Both the position numbers and the translations under genes were made by a program. The notes beneath the pieces are model-generated. The model did not search any database. It was not told the DNA's origin and saw nothing but the letters and a program-made list of their open reading frames with translations. From positions 1,302,001 through 1,366,000 of the forward strand of contig NC_026741.1 in NCBI RefSeq assembly GCF_000210295.1: a stretch of DNA of 64,000 bases, written 5' to 3'. This document shows positions 10,926-20,964 of the stretch, one piece after another; the first letter of the stretch is position 1; each line of letters opens with the position of its first letter. Origin of the DNA: Trypanosoma brucei gambiense DAL972 (lineage: Eukaryota; Euglenozoa; Kinetoplastea; Trypanosomatida; Trypanosomatidae).

Positions 10926-11311
10926 AAATATATTTGGTTGTGTGTGATTATTTGACTATTTGAAATGGCGTGTGAGAGGCCTCATTTTTGAGAATGCGGG
11001 GGAAATTAAAAAAAAGAAAAAAGAAAAGGAGTGATAAAATGATACAAATAAAAGTTTTTTTTAAAAAAAAATAAAAAAGAGGGAAGGTGAGTGAAGGAGA
11101 GGGGAAGTTTTTTCTTTTTCTTTTGTTTTTTTTTAAATTTATGTTCTTGGAATTAGTGAACTCAACTGTCCACCTGTTCATTTTACTTTTTTTTTTTTTA
11201 GTTAATTCATTTCGGTTTTATTATTTTTCTTATTTCTACTTTTATGCAATAGTTTCTCTGCTTTGTGATGATCTTTAGTGCTAAGAACGAAAAGTGAGAG
11301 GGAAAGAGGGG

Positions 11312-11331
11312 AATATATATATATATATATT
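11312..11331. repeat. (AT)n microsatellite
   Basis: Ten AT units in the upstream region of cytochrome c. Confidence 0.9.
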
Positions 11332-11515
11332 TATAAAATAAAATAAAACAAGACAAAACAAAACAAAATTTAAAATAAAAACCCATGCTTTTATGTTTTA
11401 ATTTAGCGTTCGCCAAGCTGCGACGGATGTTTTATCTGTCTTATGCGTGTATGTGTATGCATGTGAGTGTGTCCGTGTCTGTAAAAGTCAGCTCATAAAC
11501 AATTATATGTATAAT

Positions 11516-11539
11516 TATATATATATATATATATATATA
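11516..11539. repeat. (AT)n microsatellite
   Basis: About twelve AT units in the upstream region of cytochrome c. Confidence 0.9.
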
Positions 11540-12542
11540 AGTATTTATAAATACAAATGCAAGTTTTCATTCTTCAAAAATGAAAACATTTCACCTATTC
11601 AAACACATTTGCATGCACACAAAAAGAAAAAAAAAAGAAGAGGATTATATTTAAAAAAAAATGGACAAAAAGCGTTCAGCCGAGGGAGGGAAGTGGATAG
11701 AAACTGTAAAGGGTTTCACATATTAAGAGGGAAAATGCAAAATTAAAGGGTGAGGGGGAAAAAAGGAGTCAAGAATGTGTTAGCCTTATGATTATTTTAA
11801 CAGTTGTTTTTATTTTTTTATTTATTTATGTTTTTTTTTTCCCGCCTCCCAGTGTTTGTCTGCACCAGCGTCGATGTTCTGTTTCGTGTCTGTGTGATTT
11901 CCGATTCTTATTTTCCCGCTTCTGCTTTCCTCTTTAATCTTTTTTTTTAAAAGAAAATGTTTCAAAGCGGTTTACTTATTTATTTATTTATTTATTGTGT
12001 TGTAGTTTTTTTTTTGTGTGTGTTTACTCTCGTGTTCACCTTTTACTTGATCCACTCTTTTTGTTTTGTTTTCCTTTATTTTCCTTTTTGTTTTTAAGTC
12101 TTATTTTTGAGCGTCGTTTGGTTCCGCTATTTATCCGCTCCATTTGAGCCCGCGAATGAACATATCTGAAGAACCGTATTTGTCTTTTTTTGTTTTGTTT
12201 TGGAGTATGTGGCTGTTTTTCCCCCCATCTTTTTTCCCCCCTTTTCCTTTTTTTTTCCCTTTCCCTTCCCCTTCCCTTTCTTTTTTTTCTTTTAAATGAT
12301 TTAAAAAAAAAACAATTATTTTTACGCTGCTTTCTAGTTTTTTTTTTTGAAGAAAAAAAAAAGAAAAGAAAAACAATATTATTGATCTCTCACTCCCTCT
12401 TCATATTGACTCTCCCCTTCCCATAATATATATGAGTTTATACAAATATTCATTATCACAAGGACACGCCGCTAATAATAAATACTGTCGTTTATTCTTT
12501 TGTTCTCTTTATTTTTTTTTTGTTAAATATCTGCTTTATGCA

Positions 12543-12652
12543 TTTATTACACATTTTTTTCTTTTTTTCTTGTTTATTCTCCCTATATTTATCTTAATGT
12601 TTCCTGCACTTACAAATGTGGGTATCATTAAAGAGTTTTTTTTTTTAAAAAG
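12543..12652 (+). promoter_or_regulatory. Likely trans-splice acceptor region for cytochrome c
   Basis: Two T-rich tracts end in candidate AGs at 12632-12633 and 12651-12652. The leader from there to the ATG at 12791 is about 140-160 bases, extremely A-rich and almost free of G/C clusters. Which AG is used cannot be told from the sequence. Confidence 0.45.
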
Positions 12653-12790
12653 AAAAAAAAGACAAACAAACAACAGCATCAGCAGTAATAATAATAACAA
12701 CAATATATTAACAAAAAAGTTAAAAAAAAAGAAGAAGAGAAAAGAAATAATTCAAAAAAAATAAATAAATAAATAAAAGAATAAAAGTAA

Positions 12791-13135
12791 ATGCCACCAA
12801 AGGAGCGTGCAGCACTTCCACCCGGTGACGCAGCGCGTGGGGAGAAACTTTTTAAGGGTCGGGCGGCGCAGTGCCACACGGGTACAAAAGGCGGTTCCAA
12901 CGGTGTTGGGCCTAATTTATATGGAATTGTTGGCCGTAAATCCGGAACTGTTGAGGGTTTTACGTACAGCAAAGCCAATCAAGATTCCGGTGTTATGTGG
13001 ACTCCGCAGGTACTTGACGTGTATTTGGAGAATCCAAAGAAATTTATGCCCGGCACTAAAATGTCTTTTGCAGGTTTAAAGAAACCACAGGAACGCGCCG
13101 ACCTCATCGCATACCTCGAGACATTAAAGGACTAA
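12791..13135 (+). CDS. Cytochrome c, single-cysteine haem attachment type
   Basis: A 114-residue mitochondrial electron carrier that moves electrons from complex III to cytochrome oxidase in the intermembrane space. The fold is unmistakable: GEKLFKGR near residue 17, [15 protein letters not shown] at 38-52, and [15 protein letters not shown] at 81-95, with the axial ligand Met91. The haem site reads AAQCH at residues 25-29, so only Cys28 can form a thioether bond and His29 is the proximal ligand. The usual first cysteine is replaced by alanine. This A/F-x-x-CH motif is known only from Euglenozoa, which lack the standard haem lyases. There is no cleavable presequence, as usual for cytochrome c. 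The N-terminal extension is about ten residues longer than in vertebrates. The gene is a GC-richer island between 3.9 kb and 2.2 kb of AT-rich spacer. Its unusually long flanks suggest long UTRs, which would fit post-transcriptional stage control. Confidence 0.98.
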   Translation: MPPKERAALPPGDAARGEKLFKGRAAQCHTGTKGGSNGVGPNLYGIVGRKSGTVEGFTYSKANQDSGVMWTPQVLDVYLENPKKFMPGTKMSFAGLKKPQERADLIAYLETLKD

Positions 13136-14354
13136 AATGAGATAATAGAAAAATTTATAATATTTATAATATAACTACATTATTGAAAATTTATGTTATC
13201 ATACATGTATTATTAAAGCAGAGGATGGAAGGAAGAAAGGAGGGGGGGGGTTTATGTTATGATGGCAAGGATTCCATTATTATTATTATTATTTTACTTT
13301 GTGGCTATCATTATCATTATTTATATTTGTTATTTGGGACTATGAGGCGAGCAAGAAAACGAAGGAAAACATAACCAATAGTTAATGTTATTGTTTTTTT
13401 TTAAATTCTTTTTTGTTTTTGATAAGAGGAAAAAGAAGAAGAGACGCCACGAAGGAAAAGAAAAGAAGAACATAAATGAATTACAAAACGGAAATGAAAA
13501 GAAACACAAATCAAAGTAGAATTAAGTGAAAATAAATTTAAAGATGTGTGTGGTGTTGTCACCGTAAATGTTCCTATGCCATGAGAGGTTTATTTTATTT
13601 TTTGAACCTATCAAGATTCTTCTTTTTTTTTTCCCCCCCCCTTTTCGTTCCCTTCCGCTCCATTTGCCGGAAAACTACGGTGCGACTTCACATTAATTTA
13701 GTGTTTTGTCTCTTTTGTTCCCCCCTCCTGACTTTTTGCCATGTCAGAAGAGCAAAATAAAAAAGAAAAAAGAAAAGAGCAAAAGAGGGATGTACGTTAT
13801 GATGGGGATGGAGGGGGGAGGGAATTTTAAACCGCAACAATACACATTTATATTTTTTATATTTATGAATGCAAACATGAAAAGGGTGAATAAAAAGAAT
13901 AAACAGGAACAAAAATATGTAAAAGGATGGAGATTGGGGAGGCGGGGGAGGAGGAGGAGGAGGAACAGAGGAATATTGCGGTGTGCAATTTTTTGTCTTT
14001 TTCTTTTTTTATTTTTATTTTTATTTTTTCCCTCCCCTCCACAATCTCCATCCTCCTCTTGCACCTTAACGATACGTAAGGTGTTTTGTTATTGAAAAGA
14101 GGAGTGTTTGTGTGGCAGGCCAAGTATTACAAGGAGAATAAAACAAACAAATAAAAGAGCAAACAAACAAAAGGAAAAGGAGGGATTCAAAAAAGAAAAA
14201 GAAAAGAGGAAAGGGAAGCGACCGCAACTCCCTGAGTTCTAAGAACTTTCTTAATCCATATACATGGGGTAAATACATTTATAAGGGATAATTGAAATAA
14301 TAATAATAATAATTAAAAAAAAATCAAGACAGAACGCAACAGGATATACATCTA

Positions 14355-14355
<1 letters not shown>

Positions 14356-14390
<35 letters not shown>
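14356..14390. repeat. (ATT)n trinucleotide repeat
   Basis: About twelve ATT units. A shorter ATT run lies at about 13278-13293 in the same spacer. Confidence 0.93.
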
Positions 14391-15102
14391 CGGCCTAAAA
14401 AAATTTTCTCGCAATAGTTTTGTTTTGTTTTTGTCTATGTGCCCGTGTGCTTGTGTTTTTGTTTGTTCCCTTTGTTGTGGGCATTTCCAGCGGCCACATC
14501 TTTACAGCCATCACAATTAAGCCCATCAAATGACCGCTCCATGCATTACTCTTCTTCCTATTTCTACTCCATTTCGTCTTATTATTATTATTACTGTTGT
14601 TGTTATTGTTTTTATTGTTATGAACTTTATTGTTGCATATACCCGGTTCTTCATGTATTTTGCCTCCGCATGTCACCTTTCGTTTTGCTCCATTTCTATT
14701 TTTTCCTTTCCCCCCTCCGCCCTCTGGTCTCCTCCTCATCCTTTTGCGTGTGAAGCAGAGGGAAAAAGAGGTGGGGTAGCGGTAAAAAATAAATTTTTTT
14801 TCATAAAGTTACAAATGTTTGTAGGCTTGCATATTTATTAGGGAAATTGGGTATATAAACATGTAGGAAACAGGTTTGCCGTGTCGTTCCTTCCGTTCAT
14901 GCTTAATATGAGCCGTGTGGGTATTTGTGACATGTGTGATTATGCTGAGTTATGTCTTGTGACTTACCAGGGATAAGGCCTGAAAACGGAGTAGTGGAGG
15001 GAGTGGACGAGACTGAAGCGGTAAGACAGTGTGAACCTCCGCACTGACCTCTGTTTTTCCCCCTTTTTTTCCTGCTTTTTTTTTATTTTCCGTTTGATTG
15101 AT

Positions 15103-15129
15103 TATCTTTTTTTTTTTCCTCTCTGGAAG
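15103..15129 (+). promoter_or_regulatory. Likely trans-splice acceptor
   Basis: A T/C-rich tract is followed by AG at 15128-15129, about 250 bases upstream of the ATG at 15378. The AG choice is inferred. Confidence 0.5.
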
Positions 15130-15270
15130 TGACCCCTCTTTTGTAGTGGTAGTGTTGGTGGATAGCGTTGTGGTGCAAAATCTGCCCCGTTGAGCGTCCG
15201 TTAGACGAAGCGTCACGGCCTGCCAATAGAGGCGGAGTTGTCAAAAGTATAATAAATTAAACAGGTACTC

Positions 15271-15293
15271 ACAACAACAACAACAACAACAAC
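15271..15293. repeat. (AAC)n trinucleotide repeat
   Basis: Seven to eight AAC units in the probable 5' leader of the 577-residue protein. Confidence 0.9.
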
Positions 15294-15377
15294 CAAACAC
15301 CGCTTGTGCCGAAAGTGGAAGAAAAGGGAGGGTGAGGCAGCAGGTGAAGGAGAGGGGCAGTAGATATTCTTTTCGCA

Positions 15378-17111
15378 ATGCAGCATCACTTCCACCTCAA
15401 TCGCAGTTTCGATATGCAGTTGTCTCCCGTTGCAGCCTCTATTATCGACTGGGCTCCAGCTGGCCGCACCGGTACCGTTGGGAGTTCCCACACTCCCGCA
15501 TGTTCCCTTCCAGCTGTAGGCGTAAACGGGTCACACACTCATGCGGTGGATTCGATGTCATTAAGCGATGCGGCTAAACTTAAACCTGCTGAAAATCTCT
15601 CTGGCATGCGGGTGCTGCACCGGTGCACTCGGCAGTTGCTTGCCAATTCGTGCGTGTTGGTGCCGATCTTTTCACGGGGTACGTTTAATGTGAATGCGGG
15701 GCTGCTCGCTTCTCTCGGTCTGACCGGCGGGTGGAACGATGCCTGCTCGCGGCCTTCCGGTTTCCACGCCAATGATGTGCTGCAATTGGAGGCAACGTGG
15801 GGCAAGAGGCAATGGGTGGGGATATTTAACTTGGTGTGTTTCTCTTGGATGTCTACCACTCTTCCCCTATTTGAGTTTATTACGGTGTCGCCTCGGACAG
15901 ATTCGTCGCTACAGGTCGACCGACTGATGTTCAACTGGAGCGGTTTCTGGCGGGTGTTCGTTTCAGGTGACGGCAGTCGCCGAAATTCGCTCATATCGAT
16001 GGATTCCCCCGCTGAAAGGTTTGTCGCTGACGTACCTGTTGCGCCCACTGGGAAACTACCTGACGAGAGTAAGTTGGGTGGTGTTACCGGTGTTGATAAA
16101 AAACATGACAGGCTTTCCGCTGCGCCTCCGATTACCTCTAATGGTGATGGTACAAGACGTGGAGGTGCCATCAGTAGTGGAAAAAAAGTAAAGGTTGGTA
16201 ATACCAGTGGTAATACCACTTCAATGAATGGCGATAGCGGTAGCGGCACGGCAGGGGTTTGCATGAAGAAAAGGGAAGAAGTTGTTGAGCCTGTCAGTGG
16301 CTCGAGTAGTGAGTTATGCGCCGAAACACAGAAGGTGGGTCGGTGGTGGAGGATTCGAGAGTTGCGCTGCGGTGTAGGTGTTGCTCTGAAAAACGACATC
16401 GTGAGTGCAGCAAACGCTTACTTTGGTTATAGCTTCCACCTGGGTCGAGCACTAACTTTCTCCTCGCATATGGATGTTCTCCGTCGCGGCTGCTACTCCG
16501 TCACATGCAGCACCGATCGCTTCGACCTCGCCACGCGCCTGCGTGTCAACCACATCACATCGCATTTCACCGAGATGGATGCTGGAATTGGTTGGCGGCC
16601 GCTACGGCACGCACCTGGCTTTGCGTGCCGCCTCTCGTACTCGATGGGCCGCACATCGATGGGTTTTACTGCCCGTGATGTTACTTCTCACTGGGGTTTG
16701 GCGGCTCACAGAACTGAAACTCCGGTGCAGGCCACAGCGGTTCTACCACCACCGCTATCTTCCCTCCCTGTCCCCGTTGCTGTGGAGTCAAGGGGAGCTT
16801 TGTTACAGTTGTGGGACGCTAGCGTGGACTGGGGGCTGAGTGCAGCTCATTTAGTGCTTGGTACTCTTTTACCTTCATTAACTGGGAGCGCAGCAGCGGG
16901 GCGGCGGGTTGTAAAGGAGGGGGAGGAGGTGGAGGTTCCGGAGCATAAACCCAGGCAGTGGAATCGTCTCTCTCGAGCATTTCTTGCTGGTGTCAGCTAC
17001 TGTAGAGCTTCGGTAACACAGGCGAAATTTGACCTCACGATGGGGGTGGCGACGCAGCAACCGAGACAATCGAGGCCTCTGAGGTTCTTCTTTGTTGTTT
17101 CAGCCTACTGA
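15378..17111 (+). CDS. Unrecognised protein, possible organellar beta-barrel
   Basis: A 577-residue protein of no family I recognise. The N-terminal third and especially residues 320-450 consist of short segments with alternating polar and hydrophobic residues separated by turns, such as LRCGVGVALK, AYFGYSFHLG, MDAGIGWRPL and GFACRLSYSMG. It ends in a hydrophobic aromatic strand, RFFFVVSAY. That pattern, with an aromatic C-terminus, is typical of mitochondrial outer-membrane beta-barrels. A hydrophilic Gly/Ser/Lys insert at about 215-310 would then be a long loop. There is no signal peptide or helical membrane span, which also fits a barrel inserted through the outer-membrane pathway. This is pattern reading only. 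Alternative: a soluble beta-sandwich protein. The start is the first ATG in the frame. Confidence 0.8.
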   Translation: MQHHFHLNRSFDMQLSPVAASIIDWAPAGRTGTVGSSHTPACSLPAVGVNGSHTHAVDSMSLSDAAKLKPAENLSGMRVLHRCTRQLLANSCVLVPIFSRGTFNVNAGLLASLGLTGGWNDACSRPSGFHANDVLQLEATWGKRQWVGIFNLVCFSWMSTTLPLFEFITVSPRTDSSLQVDRLMFNWSGFWRVFVSGDGSRRNSLISMDSPAERFVADVPVAPTGKLPDESKLGGVTGVDKKHDRLSAAPPITSNGDGTRRGGAISSGKKVKVGNTSGNTTSMNGDSGSGTAGVCMKKREEVVEPVSGSSSELCAETQKVGRWWRIRELRCGVGVALKNDIVSAANAYFGYSFHLGRALTFSSHMDVLRRGCYSVTCSTDRFDLATRLRVNHITSHFTEMDAGIGWRPLRHAPGFACRLSYSMGRTSMGFTARDVTSHWGLAAHRTETPVQATAVLPPPLSSLPVPVAVESRGALLQLWDASVDWGLSAAHLVLGTLLPSLTGSAAAGRRVVKEGEEVEVPEHKPRQWNRLSRAFLAGVSYCRASVTQAKFDLTMGVATQQPRQSRPLRFFFVVSAY

Positions 17112-17879
17112 GGGGGGGGGAGGGGCGGGAGCTTCTTTTCACTTTTTTGTTGTATGTCCACATGAGGCAACTCGCTGCGTATGTGACCGTGCGGATTCGG
17201 GTGATGTGTCTCTGCCACACTGTGGAATAGTCGCATATTTGCTTCTGACAACATCGCCTCAACAGCGACGTCAAAACCATGTTGCTGCTGCTCGTCAGAA
17301 GGTGTGTGTTTGGCTTGGGAGCCTATGCCATCGGAATCGGAAGGGTTTCTCGGATTTATATCAAAATAAATATATGTAACTTCACTATGATTGGGTTACT
17401 GATGCCGTTGCCGTCCGTATCCATCTTCCACTGATTTCGTCCGTTCAGTGAACTCAATTTCACATATATTTCCTCCTTCTTTCTTTTTGATTGTTTAAGG
17501 GCGCTTCTCCGTCGCAGTTTTGTTTCCACACCACCAAATAGACGTAGAATTCAACAAGCGAGGGGGAGTGGAGGGTTTTTTCTTTTCAAAAAGGGAAAGA
17601 GAAAGATAAGAGATAGAAGGCGAAAGAGGAGCATAGGAAAGTCACTTGACCTGGTGCTAAATAACGTCGAGTTTCAAAAGGAAAAGAGGGGGGGGGGAAA
17701 GAAATAAAATAAGGTAAATATTTGTATATCTTCCTTGGTACTGTGTTGCTGCACCCCCGTAGTGTACCAGATTTCAGGTGCATAACATCTACATCGTTGT
17801 TCGCTTGCGTTTGACAGTTTGTTACTGTTCTCTGCAGTTTCAATAGAGGAGTTGTTGGGCTGCTGTACGCGTAAGGAAA
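17112..17879. other. Intergenic spacer
   Basis: It holds the 3' UTR of the preceding gene, a run of eight Gs just after the stop, a polypyrimidine tract near 17469-17496, and about 380 bases of probable leader for the kinase gene. No coding sequence is seen. Confidence 0.75.
17469..17499 (+). promoter_or_regulatory. Likely trans-splice acceptor for the diacylglycerol kinase gene
   Basis: A T/C-rich tract leads to AG at 17498-17499, giving a leader of about 380 bases. A further AG at 17516-17517 is possible. Confidence 0.45.
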
Positions 17880-19607
17880 ATGTCGTTATCTAACGTTGTT
17901 GCAAATAACGCTATGATGGGAGTTCATAAGAACAACCCTGGCATTGGTAATGGGAATAAATCTCAAGATAATGATACTGGAAAGGGAGGGAGTGATACCG
18001 ATAACAACGCTGAAACAACGGAGCAGAAGACTCACTATCAATACGTTCTTGCCATTGTCAATCCATTGGCTGGTGAAACCGGTACGTCGGGTTACATTAC
18101 TGAGAACCTAGTGTCGTTTTTTGGTGAGGAACGCGTGGTTCTGCTTAATAAAGACCTCTTCGCCGATCCCGCACCTTTACATGAGGCCATCCGCAAGTAT
18201 GCTGTGCGATACATGTCGGACGAAGAGGAAGAAGAAGAGGAGACAAAAGGCACGGAGGTGGATGTTCGGTTGCCAACAGACGCTGTGGATGATCGTGGGA
18301 CCGTCTTCGTTTCTGGTGGGGATGGAACAGTTTCTTACATTATGGATCAGATGGACGCGGTGCGGGAGATCGTAGAGAAGGAGGTGGGCAATAACGCGCG
18401 CGGTGAAGCCACCCCACGGGGGAAACCAATTTTTCCCGCTTTAGCGGTTCTTGCGTTTGGCACAGGCAATGACTTTTCAAACTGTGTAGGGTTCGGCCGT
18501 GGTTACAGCCGTGGAGGCAAATGTGGACCGCTGTGCAAAGAAGATTTGATTGAACATTATGTTCAAAAAGCCCTTACCGCTCGCAGTACACCGTTTGACC
18601 GCTGGGTGATGCAAGTAGTGCCCATGTCAGTGGCATGCAGGCAAAATGAGCGAGCCCAGCAGGGGGATGGGGGGGAGGAGGAGGAGCCACAGTCGCCGGA
18701 CGGACAAAAGAGCAGTGTGACGCAAGGTGGACTTCATGATTTGTTTATTGATTGGGACGCACTAACTGATGACCCTGATTGCAAGATTTACCGCTTCATT
18801 AACTATGTTAGTGTCGGGTTCGATGCATATGTGACACACAGGTTCAGCACATTTCGCAAAAACAACCCAAAATTCTGCAGTAAACGTTGGAGAAATAAGG
18901 CCGTATATTGTTGTTTTAGTTTTCGTGCGGCGGTAAGTTGTTCCCCACTGAAGGGGTGTGTTCCGAGTGTTTGGGTTAGTGAATCGACGTGTGGAGAAGG
19001 GGGATACGTTTCCCCTGCCGGGAGTGGGTCTCACATGACGAATGTGCAACTTCCCAGTGGAAGTAAAACATTAATGCTTACCAACGTCACCTCATACGCA
19101 GCGGGGACAAAACCATGGAACGCGGGGAGCGGCAAACTGTACCGCAAAGGATCAAGTAAGAGCACAGCTTCAATAACACCGGTATGTGTGAATGACCGAA
19201 AGTTAGAGGTGCAAACTCACAGCGGCCTTATCCACATGGGAATGATGCAAATGAATGCGGGGAAAGGAGCAAACAAAATTTCTCAAACCAACGACGTCAT
19301 CTTCTTCGTTTCGTGCTGCCCAGAGGACATCTACAAGGGTAAGCATCAACAACCACCGGCGCGTGAGGGGGAAGGAAAGCAGTCGAAGATGAGCCTGGAG
19401 GGCGCAGCAGACAACTTGAAGAAAGAAAGCAAGGAGTCAGTGTCTCTTTACGTACAGTTGGATGGGGAACCTATAATGATTATTACCACCCCAAGTATAG
19501 TACGGATCAGGGAACTGCGCACACCCCGCGTATACGTGCGTTGTCTGAATGAAGATGTGCTTCTCGAGTCACCATCAGAAGAAGGAACAGAAGGGGAAGG
19601 GGCGTGA
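17880..19607 (+). CDS. Diacylglycerol kinase
   Basis: A 575-residue lipid kinase expected to convert diacylglycerol and ATP to phosphatidic acid. The catalytic domain starts near residue 55 with NPLAG at 61-65, the phosphate-binding GGDGT lies at 146-150, and GTGND at 194-198. The accessory domain begins around residue 305 with VGFDAYVTHRF and continues with a basic segment ending RWRNKAVY, a combination typical of diacylglycerol kinases rather than sphingosine or ceramide kinases. The protein has no C1 zinc fingers, EF hands, PH domain or ankyrin repeats, so it lacks the usual diacylglycerol sensor modules. Kinetoplastid-style inserts are present: an acidic Glu run at about 113-121, a Gly/Glu-rich loop near 255-275, and a Gly/Ser/Thr-rich region around 360-440. 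The N-terminal 50 residues are Asn/Gly-rich and probably disordered. Family assignment is strong. Substrate preference is inferred. Confidence 0.93.
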   Translation: MSLSNVVANNAMMGVHKNNPGIGNGNKSQDNDTGKGGSDTDNNAETTEQKTHYQYVLAIVNPLAGETGTSGYITENLVSFFGEERVVLLNKDLFADPAPLHEAIRKYAVRYMSDEEEEEEETKGTEVDVRLPTDAVDDRGTVFVSGGDGTVSYIMDQMDAVREIVEKEVGNNARGEATPRGKPIFPALAVLAFGTGNDFSNCVGFGRGYSRGGKCGPLCKEDLIEHYVQKALTARSTPFDRWVMQVVPMSVACRQNERAQQGDGGEEEEPQSPDGQKSSVTQGGLHDLFIDWDALTDDPDCKIYRFINYVSVGFDAYVTHRFSTFRKNNPKFCSKRWRNKAVYCCFSFRAAVSCSPLKGCVPSVWVSESTCGEGGYVSPAGSGSHMTNVQLPSGSKTLMLTNVTSYAAGTKPWNAGSGKLYRKGSSKSTASITPVCVNDRKLEVQTHSGLIHMGMMQMNAGKGANKISQTNDVIFFVSCCPEDIYKGKHQQPPAREGEGKQSKMSLEGAADNLKKESKESVSLYVQLDGEPIMIITTPSIVRIRELRTPRVYVRCLNEDVLLESPSEEGTEGEGA

Positions 19608-20676
19608 TTTTGTTTTCTTGTTTTCTTTTTTTTTTTTAATGATGGCTTGCAGGTTCTACAAATGAGTTGTGGGTTTAGATGATGCTGTTACCCAAGGATG
19701 AAGAGGTGGAACAACCGCTGGAAAGGTGGGGGAGCTGTGGTGGGAGGTTTCTGTTGAAGCATATAAGATCCAGTTGCTCATGAATGTATGTGAGAATCCC
19801 GATTCCCCAAACCCAACCCTCCATTTGCCTTTGTGGCATTATAAGCGGTAGAGCGCGTGCTCGGGATATATGTGCACGTATGTAACTGTTTTTCTTTGTT
19901 TTCTTGGTTGATTGTTACATTTTTTGAGTTTTAAAAAAAATGGTCTATTACCTTTTTGTGGGGCACTGCTCATTCAGGGCAGCACTCATGGAAATGTTGT
20001 GCCTAATAACTTTCTTTTTCTTTCCTTTCCAAAATCTCGTTGCTCTGGAAGGCACGTATAGAGCTTTCCGCATTTCCGTTACCGCGGCTCCCTCCCCCTC
20101 TTTTTTTTTTTTGCGGGGGGGGAGGAGGAGGGGTTTGGATGCCCATTTACACAGACGGATGTGCTCGTAGTGCATAAAAAGTCGCACGGTTGGGTTCCCT
20201 TCTTTTTTTTAAAAAATAAATCCCCCCATCTCAACTGTTCTTAGTATACACAATAGAGCTTGTTGGTGGGTTACCGCTTTTGTGTTATACTAACAATGCA
20301 ATGGTGAATCCTTCGTAATTGTGCGCCTTGCGTGCTCGGTGTGCGTACATTTCCATTTTCTTCTTTCCCCCTTTACTTCGTTGATGCTAAGAACGATGCC
20401 ACCTTATAATAACTTTCTTTGGTGATTTTCGCTTGATATAGTATATATATATAAATATAAACATGTATACTGTTTAGCCTGATTTATTCCTGTCCATTCA
20501 TTTATCCCTTTTGCCTTCGGTTCCGCTATTCGTTTCTGCGGCATCCAGCGGTCGTGCCATATAAACGTATGTCACATACTCCTTTTTTGATTCTATTTCT
20601 TTCTCTGCCCATTCGTTTCCTCCTAAAAATAAATAAATAAATAAAATTATTAAATAAAAGGTTTAGTGGCCGCGCC
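19608..20676. other. Intergenic spacer
   Basis: About 1.1 kb of AT-rich sequence with homopolymer runs, including a G-rich stretch near 20114-20131. It ends in a C/T-rich tract at about 20571-20622. A tRNA D-arm-like string near 19848 has no matching anticodon or T arm. No gene is seen. Confidence 0.75.
20571..20660 (+). promoter_or_regulatory. Likely trans-splice acceptor for the 95-residue protein
   Basis: A long C/T-rich tract at 20571-20622 is followed by an A-rich stretch whose first AG is at 20659-20660. The leader is then only about 16 bases, which supports the ATG at 20677. Confidence 0.55.
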
Positions 20677-20964
20677 ATGGCGTTTCAAACACCGTGGATT
20701 TTTATCGCTGTCATTGGTGTTCCACTCTTTATGGTCTACACGAAGGCGCGGCGCATGGACGCGAAGGAAATACACGAAATACAAATGCGGGTGAAGTATC
20801 GTTCGGAGTTTTGGGAAAAGGGAAATGAGTTTGTGCGGAGCCACCGCGAAATCGTCCTGAAAGGACTGAAAGAAACGAATGATCCGATGGTTGGAAAGGA
20901 GTTCAGCGAGTTGGAGACCAATGGCGTAACAAAAACTCACCACTCGATTTGGAAATTGTGGTAA
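20677..20964 (+). CDS. Small one-span membrane protein, possibly a mitochondrial subunit
   Basis: A 95-residue protein of no family I can name. Residues 4-21 form one hydrophobic segment (containing PWIFIAVIGVPLFMVY) followed at once by a basic KARR. The rest is a highly charged, probably helical tail ending in SIWKLW. Small proteins with one N-terminal span and a charged tail are typical of accessory subunits of trypanosomatid respiratory complexes and ATP synthase, but nothing here proves that. The start is well supported: a splice acceptor lies about 16 bases upstream and no earlier in-frame ATG exists after it. The compact ORF has coding composition clearly different from its AT-rich flanks. 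Confidence 0.8.
   Translation: MAFQTPWIFIAVIGVPLFMVYTKARRMDAKEIHEIQMRVKYRSEFWEKGNEFVRSHREIVLKGLKETNDPMVGKEFSELETNGVTKTHHSIWKLW

Larger units (their letters stand above)
8913..12790. other. 3.9 kb low-complexity intergenic region with assembly gap
   Basis: The longest gene-free stretch in the window. It contains TA microsatellites, A/T homopolymers and a strand-asymmetric run: a pyrimidine tract near 10322-10381 on the + strand is followed by a purine-rich block at about 10497-10700. The gap of 100 Ns lies at 10826-10925. It includes the 3' UTR of the LRR gene and the 5' region of cytochrome c. All open frames are simple-sequence translations (runs of Phe, Lys, or alternating Ile-Tyr). No tRNA-like T-arm motif or convincing coding region was found on either strand. 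Confidence 0.8.
13136..15377. other. 2.2 kb AT-rich spacer downstream of cytochrome c
   Basis: It probably contains a long cytochrome c 3' UTR followed by the leader region of the next gene. It holds alternating purine and pyrimidine tracts, an ATT trinucleotide repeat, an AAC repeat, and a polypyrimidine tract near 15103-15124. Open frames here translate simple sequence and look non-coding. Confidence 0.75.

Noticed and set aside
15539..16399. 286-codon minus-strand frame inside the beta-barrel candidate
   Set aside because: Antisense shadow of the + strand gene. All supported genes and acceptors are on the + strand.
19845..19880. tRNA D-arm-like string (GCGGTAGAGCGCGTGC) in the spacer after the kinase gene
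   Set aside because: No acceptor stem, anticodon arm or T-arm motif can be matched around it.
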